A DNA stretch of 33,751 nt. Origin: Victivallales bacterium (GTDB lineage Bacteria > Verrucomicrobiota > Lentisphaeria > Oligosphaerales > Oligosphaeraceae). Positions 15,787-23,441 of the stretch are shown in pieces (the stretch's first letter is position 1; each line of letters begins with the position of its first letter). The stretch spans positions 1-33,751 of the forward strand of contig JAGCSE010000200.1 in the NCBI GenBank assembly GCA_017964325.1, written 5' to 3'. The notes under the pieces were generated by a model, which had not been told where the DNA came from, did no database searches, and saw only the letters and a list, made by a program, of their open reading frames with translations. A program made the translations under genes and the position numbers.

Positions 15787-17739
15787 ATGAAAATTAGTCG
15801 TTTGTGGATGCTGGCGTTAGGTGCGGCGGCGTTGATGGCGCAGGACGGCGATGCGCTGCTGCACGAACGGCTGGAACGAAATCCTGCTTGGAAACGCGCA
15901 CAGCAAACACCTGCATACGATAAACTTGCGCCATCTGGTTTTGTATTGGACGAAGCGGAAAAAGCATCTCAACGCAGTGCTGGCGAAGAACTGAAAAAGC
16001 AGGTCGCCGCCGCCATCGCAGAAGGACGGAAAGAATTCCGAATGACTCCTGGCCAGTATCGTTTCGCAGACAACAGCGGCTGGCATTTCGACCGTGTGCA
16101 GGATTTTACATTGGACGGACAGGGCAGTACGCTGTGGTTCGAACGCCCCATGTCCAAGTTGGCAGACAATCCGCAAAGTTTGCTATTCACAAACTGCAAC
16201 GGCATGGTACTGAAGAATTTCCAGATTGATTTTGACCTGCCTGTCTATATCCAGGGAACGATTCTTTCCATTGCTGATAATCTGTCAGGTCTGGAGATGC
16301 AGATTGACAGCGACTGGCCAAAATCAAGTATGGGAGGCGGTCAGTTCACGCTCTATACTCCTGATGGCGAATACATTCCGCAATATACCCTCATGCACGA
16401 CGGTGCGACGTTGCATGACGGCGACAAGCTGACCGTGAAATTGAATCCGTCACAGCTTGCACCATATTTTACGAAAAATGCACAGACAGAAGCTCGCGGA
16501 ATGTATGGCAAAGTATCTGCGGGAACGTTGATTGCACTGAATTTTCGCCGTGGTTTTACCATTCATGTGAATGGTTGTGAAAACATGACGTTCGATAGCA
16601 TCGACGTCTGGCAGTCACAAGGCATGGGCATTTTGGAAAATGGTGGAAACGGCGGCAATAAGTTCCTGAACATGAGGCTAATGCGCAAACCTGGAACACG
16701 TCGTGTCCATTACGGCACGGCTGACCATTTTCATTCCAATTGCGTGACACGCGGTGCATTGGTGGAGAATTGCGAGTTCGCCCATACGTCGGATGACAAT
16801 TTGAATCTGCACGGCAATTGGCGATATTGCTGGAGGCAGTTGTCGCCGACAACGATCATCGTCGGAGCCCCGAAGCCGCCTGTCGCTGGCATGGAGTTCA
16901 GTCTGTATCGCATCGGAAGGCTACAGCAGGTTTCGTTTTCAAAGGTCGTTGATGTCAAGCCATTAGAAGATGAAACGTTATTGAAGGAAATCGCAGACAT
17001 GAAACCGCAGGCGAATGAGCGGATTGCATGGCGCAGAAAAGGGCAATTGTATGTTGTCGAACTTGGCGAAGCGGTCGATCTGCCTTCCGAGCAACTGCTG
17101 GTGGATACGCATACCGATAATTCCAAGGGATTTGTGATTCGCGGTTGCTATTTCCACGATTCGCGTTCACGCGGGGCGTTGCTGACCGGCGTAGGCGGCG
17201 GCTTGTTGGAGAACAATGTCTGGAAGGACGTGTATTCAGGCATCAACGTCTATGAAGAGTCGTGGGGCTATGCGGAAGGCGCGATTCCACACGATGTGAA
17301 AATCGTCGGCAACACATTGATCCGCTGCGGTGGCATTGAGACAGGCCTTGTACCACGCGATACAGCGCAAGGCGTATGGGATGATTGTATCATCCGTGAC
17401 GTGGAAATTCGTGACAACTTGATTGTGGAAGGCGGTTATATTCACATCATGTATGTATATGGTGCAACTGTTTGTGGCAACGTATTTTGGAATCCGTTGC
17501 CATACGAACGCCAAACAGGCAATTTTTCAGGAACGAAAAATATGTATGGTCATCCGCAGTATTTAGGAATAGAGCGCCATGGCGCTGTTTTTGTGACGGC
17601 CAGCAAATACGTTGACGTGACGGGAAATAAAATATATCTTGTTACGCCTGGAGACTTGGATACTTTCCAACTTGGCAAGTATGCTGATGAAAAGACGATA
17701 CGATGTCAGGACAATACCGTGATCAAAGTCAAAAAATAA
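15787..17739 (+). CDS. Exported right-handed parallel beta-helix repeat protein
   Basis: The open frame begins at 15724 (ATGA overlap with the PHP gene), but the ATG at 15787 has GGAG upstream and gives a signal peptide MKISRLWMLALGAAALMAQ, so 650 residues are predicted. The mature part has the rungs of a parallel beta-helix: recurring short strands of the form FxLDGQGSTLWF, LLFTNCNGMVLKNFQIDF, GCENMTFDSIDVWQSQGMGI, ALVENCEFAHTSDDNLN and FVIRGCYFHDSRSRGALL. The HTSDDNLN segment resembles the paired aspartates seen in glycoside-hydrolase-28/110-like helices, so a glycan lyase or hydrolase is possible. It would act in the periplasm or outside the cell. Substrate is unknown. Confidence 0.85.
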   Translation: MKISRLWMLALGAAALMAQDGDALLHERLERNPAWKRAQQTPAYDKLAPSGFVLDEAEKASQRSAGEELKKQVAAAIAEGRKEFRMTPGQYRFADNSGWHFDRVQDFTLDGQGSTLWFERPMSKLADNPQSLLFTNCNGMVLKNFQIDFDLPVYIQGTILSIADNLSGLEMQIDSDWPKSSMGGGQFTLYTPDGEYIPQYTLMHDGATLHDGDKLTVKLNPSQLAPYFTKNAQTEARGMYGKVSAGTLIALNFRRGFTIHVNGCENMTFDSIDVWQSQGMGILENGGNGGNKFLNMRLMRKPGTRRVHYGTADHFHSNCVTRGALVENCEFAHTSDDNLNLHGNWRYCWRQLSPTTIIVGAPKPPVAGMEFSLYRIGRLQQVSFSKVVDVKPLEDETLLKEIADMKPQANERIAWRRKGQLYVVELGEAVDLPSEQLLVDTHTDNSKGFVIRGCYFHDSRSRGALLTGVGGGLLENNVWKDVYSGINVYEESWGYAEGAIPHDVKIVGNTLIRCGGIETGLVPRDTAQGVWDDCIIRDVEIRDNLIVEGGYIHIMYVYGATVCGNVFWNPLPYERQTGNFSGTKNMYGHPQYLGIERHGAVFVTASKYVDVTGNKIYLVTPGDLDTFQLGKYADEKTIRCQDNTVIKVKK

Positions 17740-17781
17740 CAATGGTTTAATTTGACCCGAGAGGAAAATGACTATCAAATC

Positions 17782-18273
17782 ATGAAAATCAAGAGCGAAC
17801 GATTGCTACTTTATCCGATTAGTGATAAGGAGATGGAACAATTAATTGAGAATGAAGAAGATGTGAATTTAAAACAGGCATATTCGGAGATGCTGCAAGG
17901 CTGCATCAACGAGCCGGAAAAAAGAGTGTGGCATGCCGTGTGGTTCATGGAACTGAAAAAACAACCAGGGACTATTGTCGGCGATTTATCCTTTAAAGGA
18001 CTTGCCGCAGACGGCATGGTCGAACTCGGATATGGCTTGTGGGAAGGCTATTGCGGACATGGCTATATGACGGAAGCCGTCAAGGCGATTTCCGAATGGG
18101 CGATTGCGCAAAAAGGCGTGACAAGAATCGAAGCCGAAACAGCTCCAGATAATACTGCTTCCCAGAGAGTTCTGAAAAATGCAGGTTTCGTTCCGACAGG
18201 AAAAAACGGAGAAGAAGGGCCTAGATTCCTGTATAAAAATAGGATAAGCGAATGTGTACAAGCATTGTCGTAA
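17782..18273 (+). CDS. GNAT-family N-acetyltransferase (RimJ/RimL-like)
   Basis: The frame can be extended to a TTG at 17752, but the ATG at 17782 gives MKIKSERLLLYPIS, the standard start of the RimJ/RimL acetyltransferase branch, so 163 residues are annotated. Key segments are GTIVGDLSFKG (central beta strand), VELGYGLWEGYCGHGYMTEAV (acetyl-CoA loop in the QxxGxG/A-like place, here CGHGYM) and TAPDNTASQRVLKNAGFV, the hallmark N-x-A-S-x-x-x-L-x-x-x-GF motif. Substrates in this branch range from ribosomal protein N-termini to antibiotics. The ribosome-binding site is weak: GAGAGG is about 17 bases from the ATG. The gene overlaps the next one by 22 bases. Confidence 0.85.
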   Translation: MKIKSERLLLYPISDKEMEQLIENEEDVNLKQAYSEMLQGCINEPEKRVWHAVWFMELKKQPGTIVGDLSFKGLAADGMVELGYGLWEGYCGHGYMTEAVKAISEWAIAQKGVTRIEAETAPDNTASQRVLKNAGFVPTGKNGEEGPRFLYKNRISECVQALS

Positions 18274-18956
18274 ACAAACGGAAAACCATTGTCGGATGGA
18301 ATCTTGACATTCTGGATTTCCGTTGGCGTGTCCGAACGGCGGTGGACGGCGTTTACATTGAAATCGACGACCCGAAGGAAGGCTGGCTTCCGCTGTTCGG
18401 CGCAAATTCCAGAGGCGATTTCGTGGGGATGCCGACCTGCTGGCCGTTTGATGAACGAAGCAATCCTGCGAGTGAAGGCGAAAATATCATCATGCTGGAC
18501 ATCGATCTTTTGATGCAAAAGAAAACATTGCAGGAAATTCGTGAAATCGTCAGCAAACGACCGGTCTATAGTGTTCCAGGCCTTACCTTTATGTCGGCTC
18601 TGTCGGATGCGGAAGGTAATGTCCTGCATATCATTCCAGGCCAAGGCAATTTGTATTTCGAAAAACCAGAATACAAGATTCTGACCAATTTCTCACCATT
18701 CAAGCAGGATTCTGAAAAGCATCCATGGATGGGTTGGGACAGATATCGGAAAGCAGAGGCCATGTTGCAAGTCGCGACGGACGATTTTGATGTGAAGGAC
18801 TGCTTCGATGTCTTGCGAGCGGTGTCGCAGGAAATCTGCCCAACCGTCGTATCCATGGTGTTCGATGTGCAGGAAAGAACGGTATGTTGGTGCGAGAACA
18901 GAGTTTGGGATGTGATTCAGACAGTAAAACTTGCAAATTCCAAGGAGATGCAATAA
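18252..18956 (+). CDS. Ntn-hydrolase (Cys2 nucleophile), linear amide C-N hydrolase-like
   Basis: The 234-residue protein begins MCTSIVVNKRKTIVGWNLDI. After removal of Met1 the N-terminal Cys2 would be the nucleophile, as in choloylglycine hydrolase, penicillin V acylase and C45-type acyltransferases, where MCT and a later GRNxD/GWNLDI-like segment are typical. Further family-like pieces are GANSRGDFVGMPTCWPFDE and a C-terminal DVQERTVCWCEN strand pair. The protein is shorter than choloylglycine hydrolases (about 320-340 aa) and lacks a signal peptide, so it is probably cytoplasmic and cleaves or transfers a small acyl-amide. It starts inside the end of the acetyltransferase gene and shares one base with the next start, so the three are a tight unit. 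Confidence 0.75.
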   Translation: MCTSIVVNKRKTIVGWNLDILDFRWRVRTAVDGVYIEIDDPKEGWLPLFGANSRGDFVGMPTCWPFDERSNPASEGENIIMLDIDLLMQKKTLQEIREIVSKRPVYSVPGLTFMSALSDAEGNVLHIIPGQGNLYFEKPEYKILTNFSPFKQDSEKHPWMGWDRYRKAEAMLQVATDDFDVKDCFDVLRAVSQEICPTVVSMVFDVQERTVCWCENRVWDVIQTVKLANSKEMQ

Positions 18957-19393
18957 TGTGTACGATATGCGGTGCAGAATGCAATGGATGCCAGTTTAGT
19001 GCAAATTGTCGCGGCTGTGAAGCGACCTGCGGGAAGCCCTTTGGCGGGACTTGCGTCGCAGCGGAATACATCAAATCTAATGGGAAGGAAAAGTATGCAG
19101 AATTCAAGCAGAACTTGTTGGCTGAAGTCAACGCTCTGTTAAAAGCAAACAATATACCGCCAGCGGGTGCGCTTTATGAATTGCCAGGCTCGTTTGTCAA
19201 TCTCCCCTATCCTCTTCCAAGCGGTGAAACAGTAAAGTTTCTGGACAACACAAAAATGTATCTTGGCACACAAATTGAAAACACAAATTCGAATGTCTGC
19301 TACGGCGTTGTCGTCGATATGAATTTTATTCTTGTTTGTAGCTATGGTATAAATGGTTCAAATCCAAAACTCATGATATATAAATCAAGATAA
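18956..19393 (+). CDS. DUF3795-like Cys-rich protein
   Basis: The start at 18956 overlaps the previous stop (TAATG) and is preceded by AAGGAG at 18942-18947; longer in-frame extensions lie inside the previous gene and are rejected. The 145-residue protein opens MCTICGAECNGCQFSANCRGC, with further cysteines at CGKPFGGTC, eight in the first 40 residues. This matches the C-x-x-x-C-x-x-C-rich N-terminus of DUF3795 proteins and suggests a metal or Fe-S site. The C-terminal half (about residues 65-145) is a separate small alpha/beta region with little Cys. Function is unknown. It belongs to the acetyltransferase and Ntn-hydrolase unit. Confidence 0.65.
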   Translation: MCTICGAECNGCQFSANCRGCEATCGKPFGGTCVAAEYIKSNGKEKYAEFKQNLLAEVNALLKANNIPPAGALYELPGSFVNLPYPLPSGETVKFLDNTKMYLGTQIENTNSNVCYGVVVDMNFILVCSYGINGSNPKLMIYKSR

Positions 19394-19430
19394 CATTTTA
19401 GAAAACAATGGCTTCTATATGAAATAAAAT

Positions 19431-19445
19431 ATGATGTTCCATCAT
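19431..19445. terminator. Weak bidirectional hairpin between convergent genes
   Basis: ATGATG (19431-19436) and CATCAT (19440-19445) form a 6-bp stem with a 3-base loop. T-rich runs follow on both strands (GTCTATTTTATT on plus, ATTTTATTTC on minus). The plus-strand DUF3795-like gene and the minus-strand ATPase gene converge here, so a shared terminator is expected, but the stem is AT-rich and short. The rest of the 213-base gap shows nothing I can name. Confidence 0.3.
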
Positions 19446-19606
19446 GTCTATTTTATTAGAGAAATGGCATAAGCCGATAAATCGATGATGGTGAAGCTTC
19501 TTGCAAAAAAGGCTTTTAAAGTCTGAATCGCTTTTCATCTTCGCTCATTCCATCTTAAAAACATATTAGAAACTTTTGGGCATCGACCATTGTTAATGAT
19601 GGATTT

Positions 19607-21187
19607 TCAAATGAGATGCGTCACTTTGATTTTCTTGTATTTTTTTCCGATGTCAAGCAGAAATGCGTTTTGATCCTTGATGATGAGTTCGCCTTTTTGA
19701 AGTCCTGCGATTTCCGTCCGTATCTCCTGCAATTCCTTTCCGCTGACACCAAACAAATCCTTTATGACAGAGTCCGAAATGGTCTGTTGCTTCATAATCA
19801 GCGGATACTGCGCATTGGCGTAGAAGTCAAAATGCTTGCTCTTGAAGCTTTCCATGTTCTGTGTTGCCAAAATGATGCTCAGCCCTTTGTTTCTTCCAAC
19901 CGCAATCAAGTTCCTCAACGGGCGGTTGTCGAAATCCAGCATATAGTGGGCTTCGTCGATGATGGTGAAATGGCGGATTTGCACAAGATTTTCCTCTTTG
20001 GCCTGCTGCGGGAGGTTCTCGTACAGAATATTGAGTTTGGAAACGATAAAATAGACGATTGCCTTGGCAATAGGACCGTCCTTGGGGAACGAGTCCATCT
20101 TGACAATGAAGCATTGATCGACTAAATTCACCTTGTCTTCCTTATCAAATAAGTTGTTGCGGACCAATTGTTTCAATACCGAAGTAACACTGTCGTCGTT
20201 TTCTGGATTTGTCATTTTGCCTTGGTATTGCGTCAGAATCAAATCAAACGTGACAGGAAGGCCATTCGTCTGCTTGTAGGCATCAACAATCGCCTCGCTC
20301 AGACGGTTGCTCATCTTGGCGCTGATGTTGGCCTTGTCAATTGCACAGAGAGCATTCGCCATATCTGTGGAATAAAGGTTGATTTCATTTATGGACTTGC
20401 CTGAGAAATTCTTGAACGGTGTAAAAGGCAAAGGCTTCTGGACCGGATCAAGGATGCTGGTGCGTCCAACGTCAAAGTATGTCAGCCAATTGTCATTGGC
20501 TGGATCGGAGAATTCGCCTTTATAATCGAACAGGAGGAAATTGACCGGATAGGCAGTTTCGGTAGAAAGCGTTCTCAATTGGTTAATTAGCACTGCCAGC
20601 AAGTTGGTCTTTCCTGAACCGGTGGAGCCTGCGATGAGAATTTGCGTATTAGGAATGCTGGTGTCATTGATGGGCAGGACGGCTTCCATCTCTCCGTCAT
20701 CATAATTGCCAATCAGAAGATTCAATACAGGAATAGAATGAGAAGTGCCGTGCACCGCAGTCACGGTAAACAGGAAATTGTTGAGATTGTTGTCGTCCAT
20801 CAAATGCTTTAGCCCCCGACGCATTTCCGAGGCAATAATCCGCGAAACTTTCGGGCTGTCGCTCCAGTCAACTTGGCAGTCCTTGTAGCGCAGTTTCAGG
20901 ACGGCCTCAAAAATGGTGTGCATTTGATTCAGCGTGAAGAAACTGCTCCAGATTTTCGTTTTGCTAGAAAGCTGGATGTTCTCAAAGTCCTCGCTTTTCC
21001 GCTGATCACACATGGTCAGACCTGCAATCAGGCAAATGCGCATGATCTTGTTGCCTGTCAGCGTGACTCTTTTCTCATTGCCGACAGTTTGCGAAAGATT
21101 GATTTTCTCTTCGATTTTAGTCTTCAAAGGCGTTAGCTCGTCAAGAATGCCTTCGGCCTGCCGTATGTTGTCAAAACTGATAGCCAT
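19607..21187 (-). CDS. HerA/DUF87-like DNA-translocase ATPase with DndE-like N-terminus
   Basis: 526 residues. The ATPase core has Walker A AGSTGSGKTN (186-195), the HerA/FtsK-type LLFDYKGEFSD strand (218-228, equivalent to DPHGEY/DPKGE), Walker B FTIIDEAHYML with DEAH at 411-414, and a sensor segment LATQNMESFKSKHFD. HerA relatives form hexameric DNA pumps and pair with nucleases in defence systems (DptH in Dnd restriction, HerA-SIR2/NurA pairs). Residues about 28-135 (INLSQTVGN, TGNKIMRICLIAGLTMCD, FTLNQMHTIFEAVLKLRYKD, IASEMRRGLKHLM) follow the layout of DndE, the small DNA-binding Dnd protein. That similarity is from memory and remote. GGAGG precedes the ATG, 14 bases after the DndD-like stop. 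It is the last gene of the operon. Confidence 0.85.
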   Translation of the reverse strand: MAISFDNIRQAEGILDELTPLKTKIEEKINLSQTVGNEKRVTLTGNKIMRICLIAGLTMCDQRKSEDFENIQLSSKTKIWSSFFTLNQMHTIFEAVLKLRYKDCQVDWSDSPKVSRIIASEMRRGLKHLMDDNNLNNFLFTVTAVHGTSHSIPVLNLLIGNYDDGEMEAVLPINDTSIPNTQILIAGSTGSGKTNLLAVLINQLRTLSTETAYPVNFLLFDYKGEFSDPANDNWLTYFDVGRTSILDPVQKPLPFTPFKNFSGKSINEINLYSTDMANALCAIDKANISAKMSNRLSEAIVDAYKQTNGLPVTFDLILTQYQGKMTNPENDDSVTSVLKQLVRNNLFDKEDKVNLVDQCFIVKMDSFPKDGPIAKAIVYFIVSKLNILYENLPQQAKEENLVQIRHFTIIDEAHYMLDFDNRPLRNLIAVGRNKGLSIILATQNMESFKSKHFDFYANAQYPLIMKQQTISDSVIKDLFGVSGKELQEIRTEIAGLQKGELIIKDQNAFLLDIGKKYKKIKVTHLI

Positions 21188-21201
21188 TACGCATTCCTCC
21201 G

Positions 21202-23205
21202 TCAGTCATTGTTCAGTTGGATTCCGAAATAACCATCCACCACGTCGGTGCGCTGATTTGCAACATCACGCTTCAAGGTATAGGTTCTGGAGATAAATGG
21301 CTCAAGCTTGATGTAGTCAGAATCTTTGCGGATTTCCGAAGTCGTGCAGAGGAGGATGGTCTGTTCCGCCAATTGCGGGAAATATTCCTCCATCAAGGCG
21401 TCGCGGCTTTCATTGTCCAATACGCCCATCACCGTGTCGATCATCACAGGAGGATTGTAGTCTCCAAGATTTCGCAGGACCTTCAGCAGAACCTGTATGA
21501 ATATTTGCTTTGAAGCGGCATTCAATTGATTCAATGAAATCTCATTTCCTGCCTGATGGTACATTTTGATGGTGAAATTTTCAAGGGAATCGCTGAGGCA
21601 TACCTTTGAAATCACGCCTTTGTAGGACACCAGCAGCTTGTTAAGCTGTTCACACATCTCGGTTTCTATCAGCTCACGCTTGCGTTTCAGCAATGCGTCC
21701 GCGACTTCTTCAAAGAACGGTTTCAGTTTCACCAAAGTGTCGAATTTGACGTCTGGCTCCTGCTGGATGGCGATGTCAAATTGGTGTATCTTCTTTTCCA
21801 ATGCCTTGCGTTTGTCCAAGAGAACGCTTTCCTCATCCTGCAATTTTTGCAGCTCTTTTTCCTTGCTTTCGTATTGCGCGATGAGTTCATCGTTGCCGCC
21901 AATCAACTGCCGTTCAAAAGTCTGCTTCTGCAACTGCAAATCCGAAAAGCCCGCCATCTTGGCCTCGCAAGCCTGTCGGGTCTCATTAAGCCTCGCAAAG
22001 TTGTTGCTGCCACCGATGTTGACCAAGGCAGCCAAAGCATTGACATCCGCTTCGTCAAGAAAATCATATGTTGACGATTCTCCATTCCTCTCTTGCGTCA
22101 GCATGATATATGAGACCACGCTTTCTTCGTCAATATCGCTGGTCAGCACCGCCATATCCTTCAGATACGCGAATATCTTCTTGGCGATTTCACGGACCTT
22201 CTCCTCCGAATATGTCTCCACTCCATTCTGACGATTCTTCTCCCTTTCACGCAATATGCCCTCCACTTCGGGGGCGATTTCAGATGCAAGTCGGGGAAGG
22301 AAGATATTTGCCTCCAAACTCTCCACCATCGCCTTCAGATCATCTGAATAATCGGCGGCGCTTTTAATGACATCGGCAATACGGGCCTCCAAATCGGCGA
22401 CTTTCTGCCTGGTGGCCGCCAGATTGCGCTCCCCCGCCTTGGCATTGTCATAGTCATCTTTCACAGATTGCAGGAATTTACTGATTCCATCTTGTTGGGC
22501 GGCATTCTCCTTCAGTTTTTCGTCTATCTCATCCTTTGCCTTGCAAAGTCGGTCATATTCAGCCTTTTCCTGTTCAGCCGCAAGACGTTCTGAAGCCTTT
22601 TCCTGCTGGAGCTTCTCAGCCGCCTTCCGCAACAGGACATATTTGTTGAAGCCCATCACATTCTCAAAATTCTCACGGATGATTTGCGCGAACACGCCGT
22701 CCTTGAGCAGATCGCTGGACTGCATGGCGTCAAACAGAAAGTATTTGCTCAGCTCCTGCGGCAGATTGGCCTTGATGATTTTGTTGACCTGCTGTTCACT
22801 CTTGATCCGTTGCGCGGCTGGCGTGGAAGTACCGTAGGCAAAAGCATTTCCATCCATGCTCAGATAGACGTTCTCCAACGGCTTGCCTTCTGGATTGAGC
22901 ATGTAGGTTCGTCGAAGAATATATTTCTGTTCTCTGGTTAGAACCTGTCCGGAAAATGTGACTTCCAGTTCAATGGATGGCTTCACCTTTCCTAGAGCAC
23001 CGTTGTTCAGCAATTCATCAAAGTGTGCTTTATCCTTGATTTTCAGGCCGTACAACGCACCATAGATGGCTTCGAACAGCGTCGTCTTGCCTCCCCCGTT
23101 CGCGCCCCCGATGAGAATGATCGGACGGTCCTCCGCCACCGACAAATCCAAATCAAGTGACAGGTATGTCTTGTAATTGCTAATCTTTACTCTTTTGATT
23201 ATCAT
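21202..23205 (-). CDS. DndD-like SMC-family ATPase
   Basis: 667 residues, close to DndD's usual 650-670. The N-terminus, MIIKRVKISNYKTY, is the RecF/SMC/DndD type, with Walker A GGANGGGKTT (33-42) and the DndD-like ALYG(L) that follows. Residues about 190-530 are charged and heptad-like, predicting a long coiled coil. The C-terminal half-ATPase has LNQLNAASKQIF in place of the ABC signature, then PPVMIDTVMGVLDNESRD, matching the Walker B and D-loop of DndD (IDTPLGRLD) although the usual catalytic Glu after the Asp is absent (Thr). In Dnd systems DndD helps DndC/E modify DNA; here no dndC is present. It overlaps the 76-aa gene by ATGA, so it is translationally coupled. Confidence 0.88.
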   Translation of the reverse strand: MIIKRVKISNYKTYLSLDLDLSVAEDRPIILIGGANGGGKTTLFEAIYGALYGLKIKDKAHFDELLNNGALGKVKPSIELEVTFSGQVLTREQKYILRRTYMLNPEGKPLENVYLSMDGNAFAYGTSTPAAQRIKSEQQVNKIIKANLPQELSKYFLFDAMQSSDLLKDGVFAQIIRENFENVMGFNKYVLLRKAAEKLQQEKASERLAAEQEKAEYDRLCKAKDEIDEKLKENAAQQDGISKFLQSVKDDYDNAKAGERNLAATRQKVADLEARIADVIKSAADYSDDLKAMVESLEANIFLPRLASEIAPEVEGILREREKNRQNGVETYSEEKVREIAKKIFAYLKDMAVLTSDIDEESVVSYIMLTQERNGESSTYDFLDEADVNALAALVNIGGSNNFARLNETRQACEAKMAGFSDLQLQKQTFERQLIGGNDELIAQYESKEKELQKLQDEESVLLDKRKALEKKIHQFDIAIQQEPDVKFDTLVKLKPFFEEVADALLKRKRELIETEMCEQLNKLLVSYKGVISKVCLSDSLENFTIKMYHQAGNEISLNQLNAASKQIFIQVLLKVLRNLGDYNPPVMIDTVMGVLDNESRDALMEEYFPQLAEQTILLCTTSEIRKDSDYIKLEPFISRTYTLKRDVANQRTDVVDGYFGIQLNND

Positions 23206-23432
23206 AGCTTGTTCGCCACAAGTTGTTGGATTGCATTGTTTACAACCTGTTCCACATCACCGCTGGACATCTCGATGGTATTGACCTTGCGCTCATGGTA
23301 CGCCTTCAGCAGCTGTTCCTCAACCCATTCCCTGTCCAGTTCATACTTGTCGCACAGGCTTTCGATGATTTCCAAATCGCCTCTTCGGATGCCGTAGTGC
23401 AGGAATTTGCCGTCCAATCCTTTGTTGTTCAT
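23202..23432 (-). CDS. Small helical protein associated with DNA-modification operon (76 aa)
   Basis: A GTG at 23438 opens the frame, but the ATG at 23432 has GAGG at 7-base spacing, while GAGG touches the GTG, so ATG is preferred. The 76 residues are predicted all-helical: FLHYGIRRGDLEIIESLCDKY, then LDREWVEEQLLKAYHERK, then SSGDVEQVVNNAIQQLV. The I-R-R/K-G-D-L-E and W-x-E-E-x-L-L-K-x-Y patterns are shared, as I recall, with small proteins that sit beside Mod/Res/DndD-like genes and are named only as modification-system-associated small proteins. No catalytic motif is visible. It begins 9 bases after the helicase stop and overlaps the DndD-like start by four bases. It may be a structural adaptor for the helicase or the SMC-like ATPase (inference). 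Confidence 0.75.
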   Translation of the reverse strand: MNNKGLDGKFLHYGIRRGDLEIIESLCDKYELDREWVEEQLLKAYHERKVNTIEMSSGDVEQVVNNAIQQLVANKL

Positions 23433-23441
23433 GATCACGCC

